Of a stretch of 64,000 bases of DNA, positions 13,361 to 23,905 are shown in pieces. Each line of letters starts with the position of its first letter. Position 1 is the first letter of the stretch. The stretch lies in assembly GCA_965112735.1 (NCBI GenBank), contig OZ218965.1:2356001-2420000 (forward strand), written 5' to 3'. The DNA comes from Phaeosaccion multiseriatum (Eukaryota > Ochrophyta, other classes). The translations under genes were made by a program, and so were the position numbers. Below the pieces are notes generated by a model. That model had not been told where the DNA came from and searched no databases. It worked only from the letters and a program-made list of their open reading frames with translations.

Positions 13361-14081
13361 CGGGCGGGGGCACGGAGAGGCCGGCGCTGGCGACGACGTG
13401 GTGGAAGTGTCCCTTCGCTTGGGCCGGAGTACCGACTTCGGGGCGGTAACGGCTCGCCACGCCGTGCATGTTCTGGGCAGCTTGTGCGACCAAGGCCACC
13501 TCTCGGCTTCTTTGCAGTCGGTGAGCAGGGTCGCAAGTGTGGTGCACACCAGAGACGGCGTCTGTAGCTAGCCCACCATCATCCTCGCCTCCTGTCTCCG
13601 TCTGTACCTAGCTCACCACCATCCTCTGCGCATGTACCTTTCGTTTGCTTGCGTGCGCCCCCACTCCCCCACGCAGGCTACACGGCGGCTGCAGCAGCAG
13701 AGCGGCGGGGAGAGCAACGAAAATAGACCCCCCCCCCTCCTCAGGGCGGGGAGTGCGGAGTCGCTAAACCCTCTCCTCGGCATGCGCTGCGACTCGCTCC
13801 AGGCCCGAGACCAGAGCGGCGCTTACACCTTCTCCTACCGCGCCAACCACGCCAGGGACAGCGCCAGCCTCTCCAGCCGCGCCAGAGCGGAGGGGACCCC
13901 CTGGGGGCTGGGCAGCAGCGACTCGTCCTCGAGAACTGCGCGCCTCTTCGCGCTGCTGGGGGCGCTACTCTCCGTGCTGGTGCTGGCCACGCTGGTGTCC
14001 GTTTGGTGCATGCAGAGGAGACGCAAGCACTGGCAACGGGACGTGCAGCTGAGCAGCAGGCACGGCCACGGCCCTCTATAG
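5866..14081 (+). CDS. Type I membrane protein: reprolysin-like (degenerate) domain plus Kre9/Knh1-like Ig-fold repeats
   Basis: Fourteen exons join with matching phases: 5866-7038, 7255-7309, 7644-7975, 8132-8601, 9003-9285, 9559-9726, 9896-10054, 10226-10567, 10908-11662, 11824-11974, 12070-12501, 12617-13012, 13155-13520 and 13677-14081, giving about 1828 residues. A signal sequence (MLNFACLLLPLLAEASN) lies near the N-terminus; translation could start at 5866 or at the ATG at 5968. Next comes an M12B metallopeptidase-like fold (LQVGVLVDAGYAKAL, then TLEHLSRWRW and GLWHLLTNCYSGD). Where HExxHxxGxxHD is expected the protein has GREIGRSLGGDD (residues 486-497), so all three zinc histidines are lost. 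From about residue 593 on there are several beta-sandwich units (such as FAPFRDEVLRVGSSALLSW) like the Ser/Thr-rich Kre9/Knh1 family. A transmembrane helix at about 1784-1805 precedes a short basic tail. A cell-surface role is likely; protease activity is not expected. Confidence 0.75.
8616..8740. repeat. (TCAGGG)n tandem repeat in an intron
   Basis: The intron after base 8601 is built largely of GTCAGG/TCAGGG hexamers with a few AGAGTC and GGCCAT variants. It differs from the chromosome's telomere unit by one base (TCAGGG against TTAGGG). Confidence 0.8.
10570..10740. repeat. (GAGT)n / (GAGG)n intronic microsatellite
   Basis: A run of GAGT tetramers, broken by GAGG tetramers, fills most of the intron 10568-10907 of the reprolysin-like gene. 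Confidence 0.85.
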
Positions 14082-14462
14082 GGCCTATATAACATATGCG
14101 TGGTCCGTTCCGCGCTATCAGCGCTCTAACCATAAGCCTTTTCGCATGTGGCCTTGATCGTCGCCCACATTCTATCTGTGGGTTGTAACAGAATAAGTAG
14201 TTACGTATGTATTACGAAGGAGGGAGGGAATGCGATCGTAGCAGGGCTGTCAGGGCTCACAGCTGCCCTTAATACAGTCTCATAGAAAGGACTGCGCTGC
14301 TGGGCTCGCCTCCCGCTGCAGCTCGTCCACTGCATGAATGCTTCTAGGGCGATGAGGTGAGCGATTGCGTATGGGGGGCAGACCCTCTCGATCCTCTCGA
14401 GATCCTCTCGAAGATTCCAGCTGTATCACCTTTGATCTTTTTCCTTCTCTGGCTGCTGCCTG
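14082..14462. other. Intergenic spacer
   Basis: It contains the 3' flank of the upstream gene (TATAGGGCCTATATAAC just after the stop) and presumably the 5' leader of the glycosyltransferase-like gene. No RNA gene or coding exon is seen. Confidence 0.4.
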
Positions 14463-16429
14463 ATGCCTCTCCCTCTTGCGTGTCCTCCTGCATTTCCGCC
14501 TGTAATCAGTGGCAGCAGCCAAACCCCTGGGCACGGGCAACTGCTGGATCAAAGGAAGCCCCAGGGGAAGGCCCTGGAGAAGCCACAGGAGGCGCGAGGC
14601 GATGAATCGACTGGTAGGGGAAAGTGTCGGCGGTACTTCTTGCTGGGCCTCTCGCTGCTCTCTCTGGCTGTCGTGGGGTGGCACACCAGTCTCCGTTTCA
14701 CGGGAGAGTGGGGCTTGGCGAAGGACTGGGCAGCGACTGGGAGTGACCACAGCTCCACCACCATGCCCTCAGTCGCTGACCACAGCTCCACCAGCAAGCC
14801 CTCAGCAGTCGAGGAATGGGCCAGAGAATATGTAAACCGTTTGCCCAGTGGCGTGGTCGACTGGGCCGGGCTCTTTGGCAATGTGAGCTCTTACGAGGGC
14901 CTTGTGGTGGCCTCCACCGTGACCTACCCTTGGATTCCCCGAAACGCGGTGGTTCACGCCCCGCACGACGGACGGAGCGGTGACTCAGTTGCAGCCGCCA
15001 GGCGAGAAGGCAAGACAGCCGCCATGCAGAGCATGGTGGACAGGCTAAACGCCGAAGGAGAGGACGGAGTGCCCTGCGCCTGCCCCCCGGGCCTGGTAGG
15101 GGCTTTCGTGTGGGGCAGCGGGAAGGCAGAGTACAAGGGCGAGAAGCCCCTCGTGCAGCGCAGCTATGAGCGGTGCGGCTGCCCCTTCGTGCACTTGCAC
15201 TACGACAAGGACAAATGGAGCTGGATAGGGAAGGTGCGTGAGGGGATGCTGCAGTGCTCCACTCCTCCCCGCCCTCCTGCTGGATGTGATGAGCTCCATT
15301 TCTTCCCTCACTCCTTGGCAAGCCCTCTTCAGCCCTGAACCTAGCCCCCCCCCCCCTGGTCTCTCTCTGGTGTGCGCTGTGCGCTGTATGTGCGCAGATC
15401 TCTCCGCTGCTGGACTGGCTGGAGGCGGGCCACGCGGCCAACTACACACACGTGCTCTTCAGCGACGCGGGGGACGTGTCTGTGACGCGCGATATGTCGC
15501 ACTTCATCGAAGCCTTCGAAAAGTACGAGGCGGACGTGCTCTTCGTGGGCACGCAGGTGAGCAGCAGCACAGCAGTTGGTGGTACGACAAGGGCAAGGGA
15601 ATGGTGCTGAGCGTGGGCCTGCTTTCAGCGTCTCACCTCCTCTGGGCTCCTCCCTCTTCCCCATACGCCCACTCGTTTCATGTGTGTGTGTATGTGTGTG
15701 TAGGCGGACTGGCCCAACAATAGCACACAGAAATCCTTCGAGGACAAGGCGTCACCCTACAGCCACCGCCACTCGCACCTGTCGGCAGGCGTGTTCATGG
15801 GCCGCACAGACCGCCTCGGTCGCTACCTGCACATGATGGTGCAAGACTTCGACGCCTGGGAGGCCTTCCAGGACGAGTTGGAGGTCAAGGGAAGGGCGGT
15901 CTTGGACAAGGAGAAGAAGGAGAAGGCGGAGAAGGAGCGGAAGAAGAAGAAGGAGGAGGAGGAGGAGGAGGAGGAGGAGGAGAAGGAGAAGGCAGAGGAA
16001 CGGGAGAAGAAGGAGAAGGAGGAGGGGGAGGGGGGAAACATGGACAAGGCGGAGAAGGGGACGAAGCAGGAGCAGGAGGAGGACATGAGGCCGGAAGTGG
16101 AGGGAGGGGGGGACAGTGGGCCGCCTCAGACGGCAAAGGGAAATATGCTGCAACAGAAAGTGAAATTGATGAAGGGCGGACGAGGAAGAAGAAGGAGGAA
16201 AAGGAGACGGAGAAGGTTGCCGACGTCGGAGCAGACTGAGGCGAGGGTGCTGCAGTATCGCGACCCGCACGATAAAACAGGGGGTCCTCCCCCCAAATGG
16301 AGCCACCGCATCCAGTGGGACGACCAACGGGCCTGGCGCAAAATGCTCGTGTCTGAGCACCCCCGCATCAAGGTGGACAGCCTGTGTCTGCTGTTCCAGC
16401 GCCTCGACGACCAAATGCATGTGCTGTAG
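14463..16429 (+). CDS. Type II membrane glycosyltransferase-like protein
   Basis: Exons 14463-15233, 15398-15556 and 15704-16429 join in phase 0 to give about 551 residues. The N-terminus is cytosolic, with one membrane anchor at about residues 58-75 (YFLLGLSLLSLAVVGW) after a basic stretch (GRGKCRR). This is the type II topology of Golgi glycosyltransferases. The lumenal part has HVLFSDAGDVSV, with a DxxD-like acidic motif at residues 280-283, then ADVLFVGTQADWPNN and AGVFMGRTDRL. These resemble the nucleotide-sugar and metal-binding core of GT-A fold enzymes. A very long Lys/Glu-rich insert separates this from the conserved-looking tail (HPRIKVDSLCLLFQRLDD). The donor and acceptor sugars cannot be told. 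A non-enzymatic relative cannot be excluded. Confidence 0.6.
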
Positions 16430-16686
16430 GGACAGTGCAGTGCAGGCAGAGGAGGGCAGCGCCTGCTTCGCTCTCCGACAGTTTTGAAGCATCGTGACTA
16501 GATGTACATTTTACAGCACCGCAACTGTAATTGTCAATATATAGCTATGTATGGGATGGGGGGGAGGAGGAAAGGAGGAAGGCGGAGTTTAGAACCAACC
16601 GCTCAATTTACGAAATCTGTGATCGTATCGAGGAAAAAAATGGCACCAGACGGTCAACCTCGTCTTCGAGCAAACTTCAAACTTCC

Positions 16687-17992
16687 ATGGATTTGGCAGA
16701 CCTCAGAGAGCGGCGGCTACGTGCTCTGGGTGCAAGTAGTAACAGCAGCAGCGGTAGCAGCAGCAGCGATGTAGGTCAGCAGAAGCAGGAACAGGCGAAA
16801 GCAGCAGCGCCTGCTTCCTCTTCCTCTGCTAGTGCTGCTGATGTGTGTCGAAAGACGCCTTTGGATGCCGCAACGGTCGCCTCCCTATTCAATAGTATGT
16901 TCGACCAGACAAGGTCAACGCCAGAAGACAAGCAGAGGTGGCTCACGCAGGTAGGGAGGGGGCAGTCCCTGGTGCAATGGGAGCGACCCTCTTGGCTCCA
17001 ATGCGCCGCTCTGCATGGCTGGGCCGCTTCTGCGCTGCTCCCTGTCTCCCTCACCCCCCCACCGCCCCCCGACCCCAACATGCAGGGCTTTGTGCTGTGC
17101 TCGGAGCCTTCCTTCGGCCTGGAGCAGGGCAAGGGCGGCCCGTGCGCGGTGCTGGCGGCGGTGCAGGCGGAGATGCTGCGCTTTCTGCTGTTCGGAGGGC
17201 GGAAGAGGACTGCAGAAAAGGAGGCAGCTGAGGACGGCAAGGCTGGGCCAGCGGTGCGTGAAGTGCCGCAGATGACGACCGAACAGGCGGAGGACTGTCT
17301 CGTCAAGGCCGTGTTGAGCATCCTGGCGCTGGTGGTGGGCGACGAGGCAGATGGCGCGAGAATCGCGGTGGTGACGACCGTGGGAGGAGGGGGAGAGGTT
17401 GGCACGAGTAGCGAGCAGCTCAAGTACCAGCGGATGGACCTGCCCGTGCCCGAGGGGCTGTGGAGCGGGGATGAGGGCTCCGCGAGCCTGACAGCCTCCA
17501 CCACCTTCCGATACGTCAAGGACGAGGCCCTGGGCCAGCTGCGCGGCAGCCACGGGATCTTCCTGTTCGTCATGTCGCTGCTGCTCAGCAGGGGCCTGGA
17601 TAGGGTCAAGCAGGATAGAGACGACTCCGACGACGGCTGCCTCACGGGCCAGTTCGGGCACAGCTCCCAGGAGCTGCTCAACTTGCTGCTGTGCGGCCGG
17701 GCTGTGTCCAATGTTTTCGACGGCGTGCAAACCTTGGGGGAGTCCGGCATGACGCTGAATGGGGTGCCGCACAGACCCAACGTGGGCTTCCTTACGCACC
17801 TCGAGGCACTCCGCTACTGCCAGGTGATGGTGATACCCTCGCTACTTTCACGTTCCTGTGGCTGACAAGAGCGGCTGAGCGAGCGGCTGAGCAGCTTCGG
17901 TGTGCGGGCTGTAGCGCTCCTCCTCCTCCCCTGGGCGGGTCTCCCCTGACTGCCCTCCCCCAATCCCTCCCACCCTCGCCCCCTCCCTCCCT

Positions 17993-18045
<53 letters not shown>

Positions 18046-19675
18046 CGTGCGTGCTTGCGTGCCTGCCTGCGTGCCTGCGTGCCTGCCTGCAGGTGGGCAC
18101 GTTCTACAAGTGCCCCCTGGACCCCATCTGGGTGGTGGGCTCCTCCAGCCACTACACCGTGCTCTTCAGCGCAGACAGAGCGGCTGTGCGAGAGACCGCC
18201 TCCGAGCTGCTGCTGCAGAGAGTCACGCGGGCCTTCAAGGCGGCGGACACACAGGAGGCAGGGTTCATCGAGACGGGCAAGCTCAGGGCCGTGCTGGCTG
18301 ACTTGCTGCCAGAGCTAGCAGGGGACGCGCACGACGGAAGGGTGGGGGTGAGTGGGGAGTTTGGAGTTTGCCTGGGAGGGTTGCTGGTCCGGGAAAAGTT
18401 TCAGTGTTTAGGGATACTCTCTGCCTCCTTCTCTGTTCTGTTCCTGTCTCTTGTCCCTCTCTCTCCCTGGTCTCTCTAGTCTCCCGCCCCTCCTGCCTCT
18501 CTCTCATCTCTCTCCCTCTCTCTCCCTGCGCAGGCCCTAGCAAGCAAACTGGAGATGCCTGGCGGCACGGGCATCATCGTGTGGAGCGACTTTTGGCAGG
18601 CCGTGTCGAGTCTAATGAGCGGCGCTGCAAGCCTCACGCAGCTGCTCGGCGGGGACCAAGCGGCGGCCCCACAGCCAGGCTCCCCGGGGGGGGGGTCCCC
18701 GCGTGGACAGCAGAGGCCCAGGAGGTACGAGCCGTGTGACACTCCTCTGCTTCTGCTCTGTGTTGTGTTGTGTTGTGCCCCTGCGACGCGTGCGCTGTTC
18801 TTGCCTGGCATGACCTGCAGCTTCTCGCGCCGGGGGTTGCTTGACGCCTGACGCTGCTTGCCCATGATTCCAGCCTCTGCACGTGACTCATGACTCCTGC
18901 GTCTGCGTCTACGTCTGCGTCTACCTCTACCTCTGCCTCTGCCTCTGCCCTCCAAAACAGTGACTCCGACGTGGCGAGGGAGCTGCAGGCGCAATTCGAC
19001 GACGTCCCTCCGCCCCTCATTGACGCTGATCTCTCTGCGTCAGGCAGCGGTGCGGCAGGGGTGGCGGCAGGGGACACAACAGGGGGAGGGGACAGGGACG
19101 CCTCCAGCTTCCCCTCGCAGCTGGTGAGAAGCGACTCGGACATCGCTCGCCAGATGCAGGCAGAGTTCGACGCAGACGAGCAGGGCTGGGGGGGAGGGGA
19201 TGCTTCGGTGATGGCGGTTGGGTCACCAGTACCCCAAGCAGCAGCTGGAGGAGGAGGGAGTCAGTTAGGACCAGGGCCCGCTTCCGTCCCAGGGGGTGGG
19301 CAGCAGCAGCAGGGGGGGGCAGCGGCGTGGGGAGGTGGCGGCGGTGGCAGCGGCGGAGGTAGCAGTACCAGTACCAGCCACAACCCTCGCGCGGCCGTGC
19401 ACCGCCACGACAGCGTGGCCGGGGAAGACGACCCCTCCTTCGAACTGTTCCATTACAACGGACTCACGGCGGGCGGAAAGAAGACGCCCGCGCTGGTGCG
19501 CTTCAGGCTCACGCGGCGCTCCGCAGACAGTGCAGTGGGTGCGAGCGTATCGCTGGACGGGGGCGGGGCGGGGGCAGGGGCGGCGTATGCGTGTCCGATC
19601 GAGGCAGTGCTTCACACCAAATGGCCGGGGGCGAGGGTGGACTGGAGAGGAACCACCCCCCCCTCCATTGACTGA
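16687..19675 (+). CDS. MINDY-3/4-family deubiquitinase
   Basis: Exons 16687-16950, 17086-17823, 18093-18347, 18534-18724 and 18961-19675 join in phase to give about 720 residues. The catalytic domain is clear: GFVLCSEPSFGLEQGKGGPC carries the Gln of the oxyanion region and the nucleophile Cys (residue 108), then SSQELLNLLLCGRAVSNVFDG, and PIWVVGSSSHYTVLFS with the catalytic His (residue 354). After it lies an EF-hand-like segment (AFKAADTQEAGFIETGKL). Two copies of a ubiquitin-binding-like helix follow (SDSDVARELQAQFD and SDSDIARQMQAEFDAD). The C-terminus ends TKWPGARVDWRGTTPPSID, like MINDY-3 tails. Known members cut Lys48-linked polyubiquitin. The start is the first in-frame ATG (MDLADLRERR); an upstream open stretch lacks an ATG. 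The intron before 18093 holds a (TGCC)n tract. Confidence 0.85.
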
Positions 19676-20154
19676 CTGAGGATTGATTCCCTCGCACCTC
19701 GACACCCGTCGATGGTCATTTTGCTATTGTGCCTTTTAAAATTAATGACTACAACCGCGGCCGCTCGTTACGCCTTGTGGTGGTGGTATGCATGGTCTTG
19801 GTGGTGTATGCCAATGGGGCATGCATGGTCTTGTGGTCGGGGCAGGGACTCTCTGGCCACACAGCCTCCGATGGTGCAAGTTGAGAAAAGATGTAAAAAT
19901 CAGGGTAAGGATGGGCTGCTGTATTTCAAAGGATACGTCTGCAAACTCAATCGGGATGGAGAGCAGGCGGGTTGTGCCATAGAATGACAGCGGCACGACG
20001 CTGCACGCGCTCCTCTCCCTCCTGCTGCTACCGCCACTGCTGCTGCTTAGGAGCAAACAAGATGTCCCCGTTATGAGCTGCTGCGGGCACTTCCCCGCTG
20101 CAGACCTCTTGAGCAAGCAAGCAAGCAAGCTTCAACGCCCCCCCTCCCCTCTGC
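19676..20154. other. Convergent 3' region, no gene seen
   Basis: This lies between the stop of the deubiquitinase gene and the stop of the minus-strand copper chaperone. Only short open frames without recognisable motifs are present. Confidence 0.4.
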
Positions 20155-20512
20155 TCAGCTGCTCGCAAGGCCGACCTCCTTCCCGCTGGCCAAGGACCAC
20201 TTCTGCAGCGCCTCTAGCATATCCTGCGGGGAAGCGGCGGAGGGAGCGGTCCCGTCCACTGTCACCACCACACGCTTGGCAGCTACGTCCGCCTGCACGT
20301 CCGACACGCCCGGCATCTTGCCCAGGATGCGCTTGCACGCCCCAGCGCACCCATCGCACGTCATGCCCACATCGAACAGGACGGTCTCGGGCTGCGTAAG
20401 GAGCAAGGGGGCAGGAACCAGTCGAGAGGAAGGGGGGGGGGTTAGGAGCGCGTTGAAGTTTGGCAGCGGAATGGGTACATCCTGTGGGCAATCCCAGGAT
20501 TTTGCTCACCAT
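20155..20512 (-). CDS. ATX1: ATX1-like copper chaperone (HMA domain)
   Basis: The main exon, 20391-20155, encodes a small heavy-metal-associated domain with the metal-binding loop GMTCDGCAGACKRIL and the hydrophobic pattern VSDVQADVAAKRVVVTVDG. It opens at a CAG acceptor with no ATG of its own. Upstream on the same strand, an ATG at 20512-20510 is followed directly by GTGAGC, so a 3-nt first exon (ATG alone) would give a 79-residue protein starting MPETVLFDVGMTC, the usual ATX1 N-terminus. The chaperone would pass Cu(I) to P-type ATPases of the secretory pathway. The domain is certain; the start-codon microexon is inferred. Confidence 0.75.
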
Positions 20513-20774
20513 ACTGTCACGCGCTGTCTCCTCTCGCCTCTCCGACTCTCCACTAATGAACTATTGGGATCTCGACGAGTCTCTCGTCCCCTCCGAGTGG
20601 TAGCACAGGGAATGAGAAGGCGCAGAGAAAGGTTGATTTGCGGATTGCGGATTGCGGAGAGATTGAAGGAGGATGGCGACTGCTGTATGCCCACCTTGGG
20701 TGGAAAAAGTGCCATTTTCTTCTTTCCCTCTTGTTGGATCGTTCCTCCCACAGATCCCCATCACAGGCAGCCTT

Positions 20775-22656
20775 ATGGGAGCAGCTGCTCTGACTGCAGC
20801 CGCTGTCGCCCTGCTGCTCTGGGGAACCGTGGACGTTTGCACAGCATTCTCGGGAAGCATGTCGGGCTTCTGGCTGAAATCAAAGCAGAGCGGAGTAGGA
20901 GTGAAACTTCAAGACTGTCCCACAGCGGAGTCCGAGGAGGGGTTGGGCGAGGCTCCGGTGCGGAGGGTAGAAACTGTGGACCTGGGTGGCCGAGGCATTC
21001 GCGTGACTTGCCTAAGCGACTTACACACGGACTACAAGCAGGTATGAGGAGGGAGCTGCAGAAGCGAGGAGGTAGTCGATCAGGGCCCTAACGTCGACGC
21101 ATTGCAACCCCTGTACCGCAGAACTTGCAGTACGTGAAGGACTGGCCACGTGAAAAATCGGATAGCAGCAGCTGCAAGCCTTTGGAGGCCATCGTGGTGC
21201 CTGGCGATATTAGCAGCAGGTGGGTGGGAGGAGTTTCATTGCCCGCTCTTGACCACCACGAGAGGCGGTGCAACACCCTTCCTCGATGGCTGTGACAACG
21301 CTCTGTTTGCACGTTTTCATCACTGCTTGCGTTTCCAGGACGGCGATCTTCAAAGAGACGATGGAGTCGTTGAAGGACAAGTATGACGAGGTGCGTAGCA
21401 AAGCGCCCTCGCGGGAAGTACGGTAGTGGATTCAAGCACGCACCTCCCTCCCTTTGCTCGCCCCCTTCAGGTGTTTGTCATTCCCGGAAATCACGACTTA
21501 TGGGTAGAGTACGAGTTCAGGTGAGTGGAGAGACCCACCCCCCCTTCGCCCTTTTCTTCCTACTCTTGCCGCTCGGCTCTTATTCCTTATTGGGCGGGCG
21601 GACCACCCCCCCCCCCCCTGAACTATTAAGTCAATAAGTAAACACCCCTCCCCCCTCCTGAACCCTCCTTCCTGTGCGGCAGAACGACGCGCACGAGCGT
21701 GGACAAGAACATCGAGCTGCAGCACTTGTGCAAGGAGCTGGGAGTGAGGACAGACCCCGTCAGGTTCACTAGTAGCGTGGAGCCGGCCAAGGCCGACCAG
21801 AAAGAGGGGGGCGGAGGGCAGGGGCCCTTCTCACTCTGGATCGTGCCTCTCATGAGTTGGTACCACCCCTCCTGGGACCAGGAGCCAGACCTTCCCACCG
21901 CGTTACAGCACCGCAACGGGGACTTTACGGAGCGGTGAGTAGCGCACCAGTCACTGGCAGGGGCGGGCACGGAAGAGGTCAGGGAGGGGTGGCACTGCTA
22001 CTGTTGCGACCGCCTAAATAGGCTCCACAGCTTGTCAGCCTACAGGTGTCCGCCCGAAGGCGTCGCTCTCTAACCCCATGCGGGCACGGCTTCTCAAACA
22101 GTTTGGTACTCTTCACACACACCTTCCTTCCATTGCCCTCTGGTCAGGTGGGTGGACTTCTACAAATGCAAATGGCCTGCGAGCTTGTGCTCCAAGGTGA
22201 GAAGGAGTCGAAAGGAGAAGGGGGGTGTCAGGGACAGGGAGGGCTCTGTCTGGCGACGGCACCACAGAGTCGGAGAGACAGAGAGGGAGCGAGAGAAGAG
22301 AAGAGAGAGAAAGGGGCGGTATCAGCGCGCGCGAGCCCTGCGCGGAAAGTTAAGACACCACCCCCCCTTCCTGTTGCTTTTGCGCTTCGCAGGAGGGCTT
22401 TGTGTCTTTGACGAGCACTGTGGAACGCGACGAGGCCCTCGCCATCGCCAAGCACTTCTCCGCCCTCAACACGGACTGCATGGACGAGGTGCTGCGGCAG
22501 CGCTCGTTGAGTGAGGGCGGGGAGGAGCAGGTGGTCATCTCCTTCTCGCACTTCTTGCCCCGCAAGGTGCGAGGCCTCCTTGGGGCCCTGGGGAAGCGCT
22601 TGTGACCACACTTCTTCTCCCTGACGCTCACGCTCTCGCTCTGGCTACGGCTCTCT

Positions 22657-22718
<62 letters not shown>

Positions 22719-23105
22719 ACTGTCTGTGTGTGCGTCCCTGTCCTCAGGAGCTCATACCAGAGAAGCGTTTTCTACTCGGTAAGGACTAAAGCGGATGTGA
22801 GGGAGGGAGAAAGGAACTTTGGCCGCTGTTTACTAGTACCTTACACCTGCATCGCTCCCCGCCCTCCCACTGCCCACCCCTCCCAGAGCCCAACTTGCCG
22901 CGGGTTGTGGGCAGTGCCCCTCTCATGTCGGACGTGGCGAAGCTGCAGCCCGACATGCACTGCTACGGCCACACGCACATACCGTACGACGCGCTGGTGA
23001 GGTGCCGCACAAGTACACGTGCAAAGTTTCAATGCTTCGCAGCTTCTTTTCTGTCTGTCTGTCTGTCTGTGTGTCTGTGTGTCTGTCTGTCTGTGTGTCT
23101 GTCTA

Positions 23106-23156
<51 letters not shown>

Positions 23157-23163
23157 TTCTGCC

Positions 23164-23206
<43 letters not shown>

Positions 23207-23648
23207 GTGTCTGCCTGTCTGCCTGTCTGTCTGTCTGTCTGCCAGTCTGGCTGTGTCAGGGCAAGCTACGTCTGCCCTCGCACGAGTCGCTGTGCCGTTG
23301 GAACCTCTCGCTCTTTTCGTGACTTTCTTGGTCTTCCTCTTTTCTCGGTCCCTCCTTGCTCTCTTTGCATTGATGCTGTAGCTGGACGGCGTGCGGTACA
23401 CGCAGTGGCCGCTGGGCAGCGTGAGGGAGCAGACCGTCCAGTGCCGCCCCATGAGGGAGCATGGCCCTTGCCTGCTCTTCAGTCGCGCGGGCCGTGGCGC
23501 CCCCGCCCTGGACGGGGAGGAGCAGCAGCAGCAGAGCAGCGGCTTCCCGGCCATCCACAAGACCTTCTGGGGGGAGTACTACAGCAAACACGAGAGGGAC
23601 ACCACCGTGTTTGACGTTCCGGATTACGCCATGGGAAGGCGCAGATAG
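20775..23648 (+). CDS. Calcineurin-like metallophosphoesterase with N-terminal signal/anchor
   Basis: Ten exons join in phase: 20775-21041, 21122-21219, 21339-21390, 21471-21520, 21683-21934, 22148-22196, 22393-22566, 22748-22778, 22887-22996 and 23382-23648, giving about 449 residues. All five metal-site motifs of the family appear in order: LSDLH, VPGDI, IPGNHD (residues 144-148), SFSHF (306-310) and YGHTH (351-355). The N-terminus is hydrophobic (ALTAAAVALLLWGTVDV), so the protein is secreted or membrane-anchored. An in-frame ATG at 20673 would lengthen it by 34 residues. Substrate is unknown; the family contains phosphatases, nucleases and nucleotide hydrolases. Introns contain (CT)n at about 22660-22715 and (CTGT)n at about 23047-23245. 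Confidence 0.85.
22655..22716. repeat. (CT)n intronic microsatellite
   Basis: An unbroken CT dinucleotide run lies in an intron of the metallophosphoesterase gene. Confidence 0.85.
23047..23245. repeat. (CTGT)n intronic microsatellite
   Basis: A 200-bp CTGT tetramer run with a few GTGT, TTCT and GCCT variants lies in the last intron of the metallophosphoesterase gene. The long Cys/Leu/Ser frames across it are artefacts. Confidence 0.85.
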
Positions 23649-23905
23649 TATATAGAGGCGTACGAGCAAGAGCAAAGCGTCCACCGTTATTCGGCTTGGT
23701 CTGGAGAAGGGAACTTTTGGTTGTCATCGTTTCGTCTCTGTTTTGATTTACGGGTTGTTTATGTACACTTGACTACACCAGGCGCCGAAAATAGGCCGGG
23801 TGATGCTGTAAATATGTAGCTGGCCTACAACGCTCTCTATATACACAAAACTTGAGAGCAGCGTATGGTATGCCCCCCCATTGTACTCCTACTTGCATTC
23901 CTACT

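Noticed and set aside
11820-13547. 575-codon minus-strand frame opposite the reprolysin-like gene
   Set aside because: It is an antisense shadow in GC-rich coding sequence; the plus-strand exons carry consistent domains and phases.
22895-23614. Cys/Ser/Val-rich frames across the CTGT run
   Set aside because: They are translations of an intronic tetranucleotide repeat lying between two phase-matched exons of the metallophosphoesterase.
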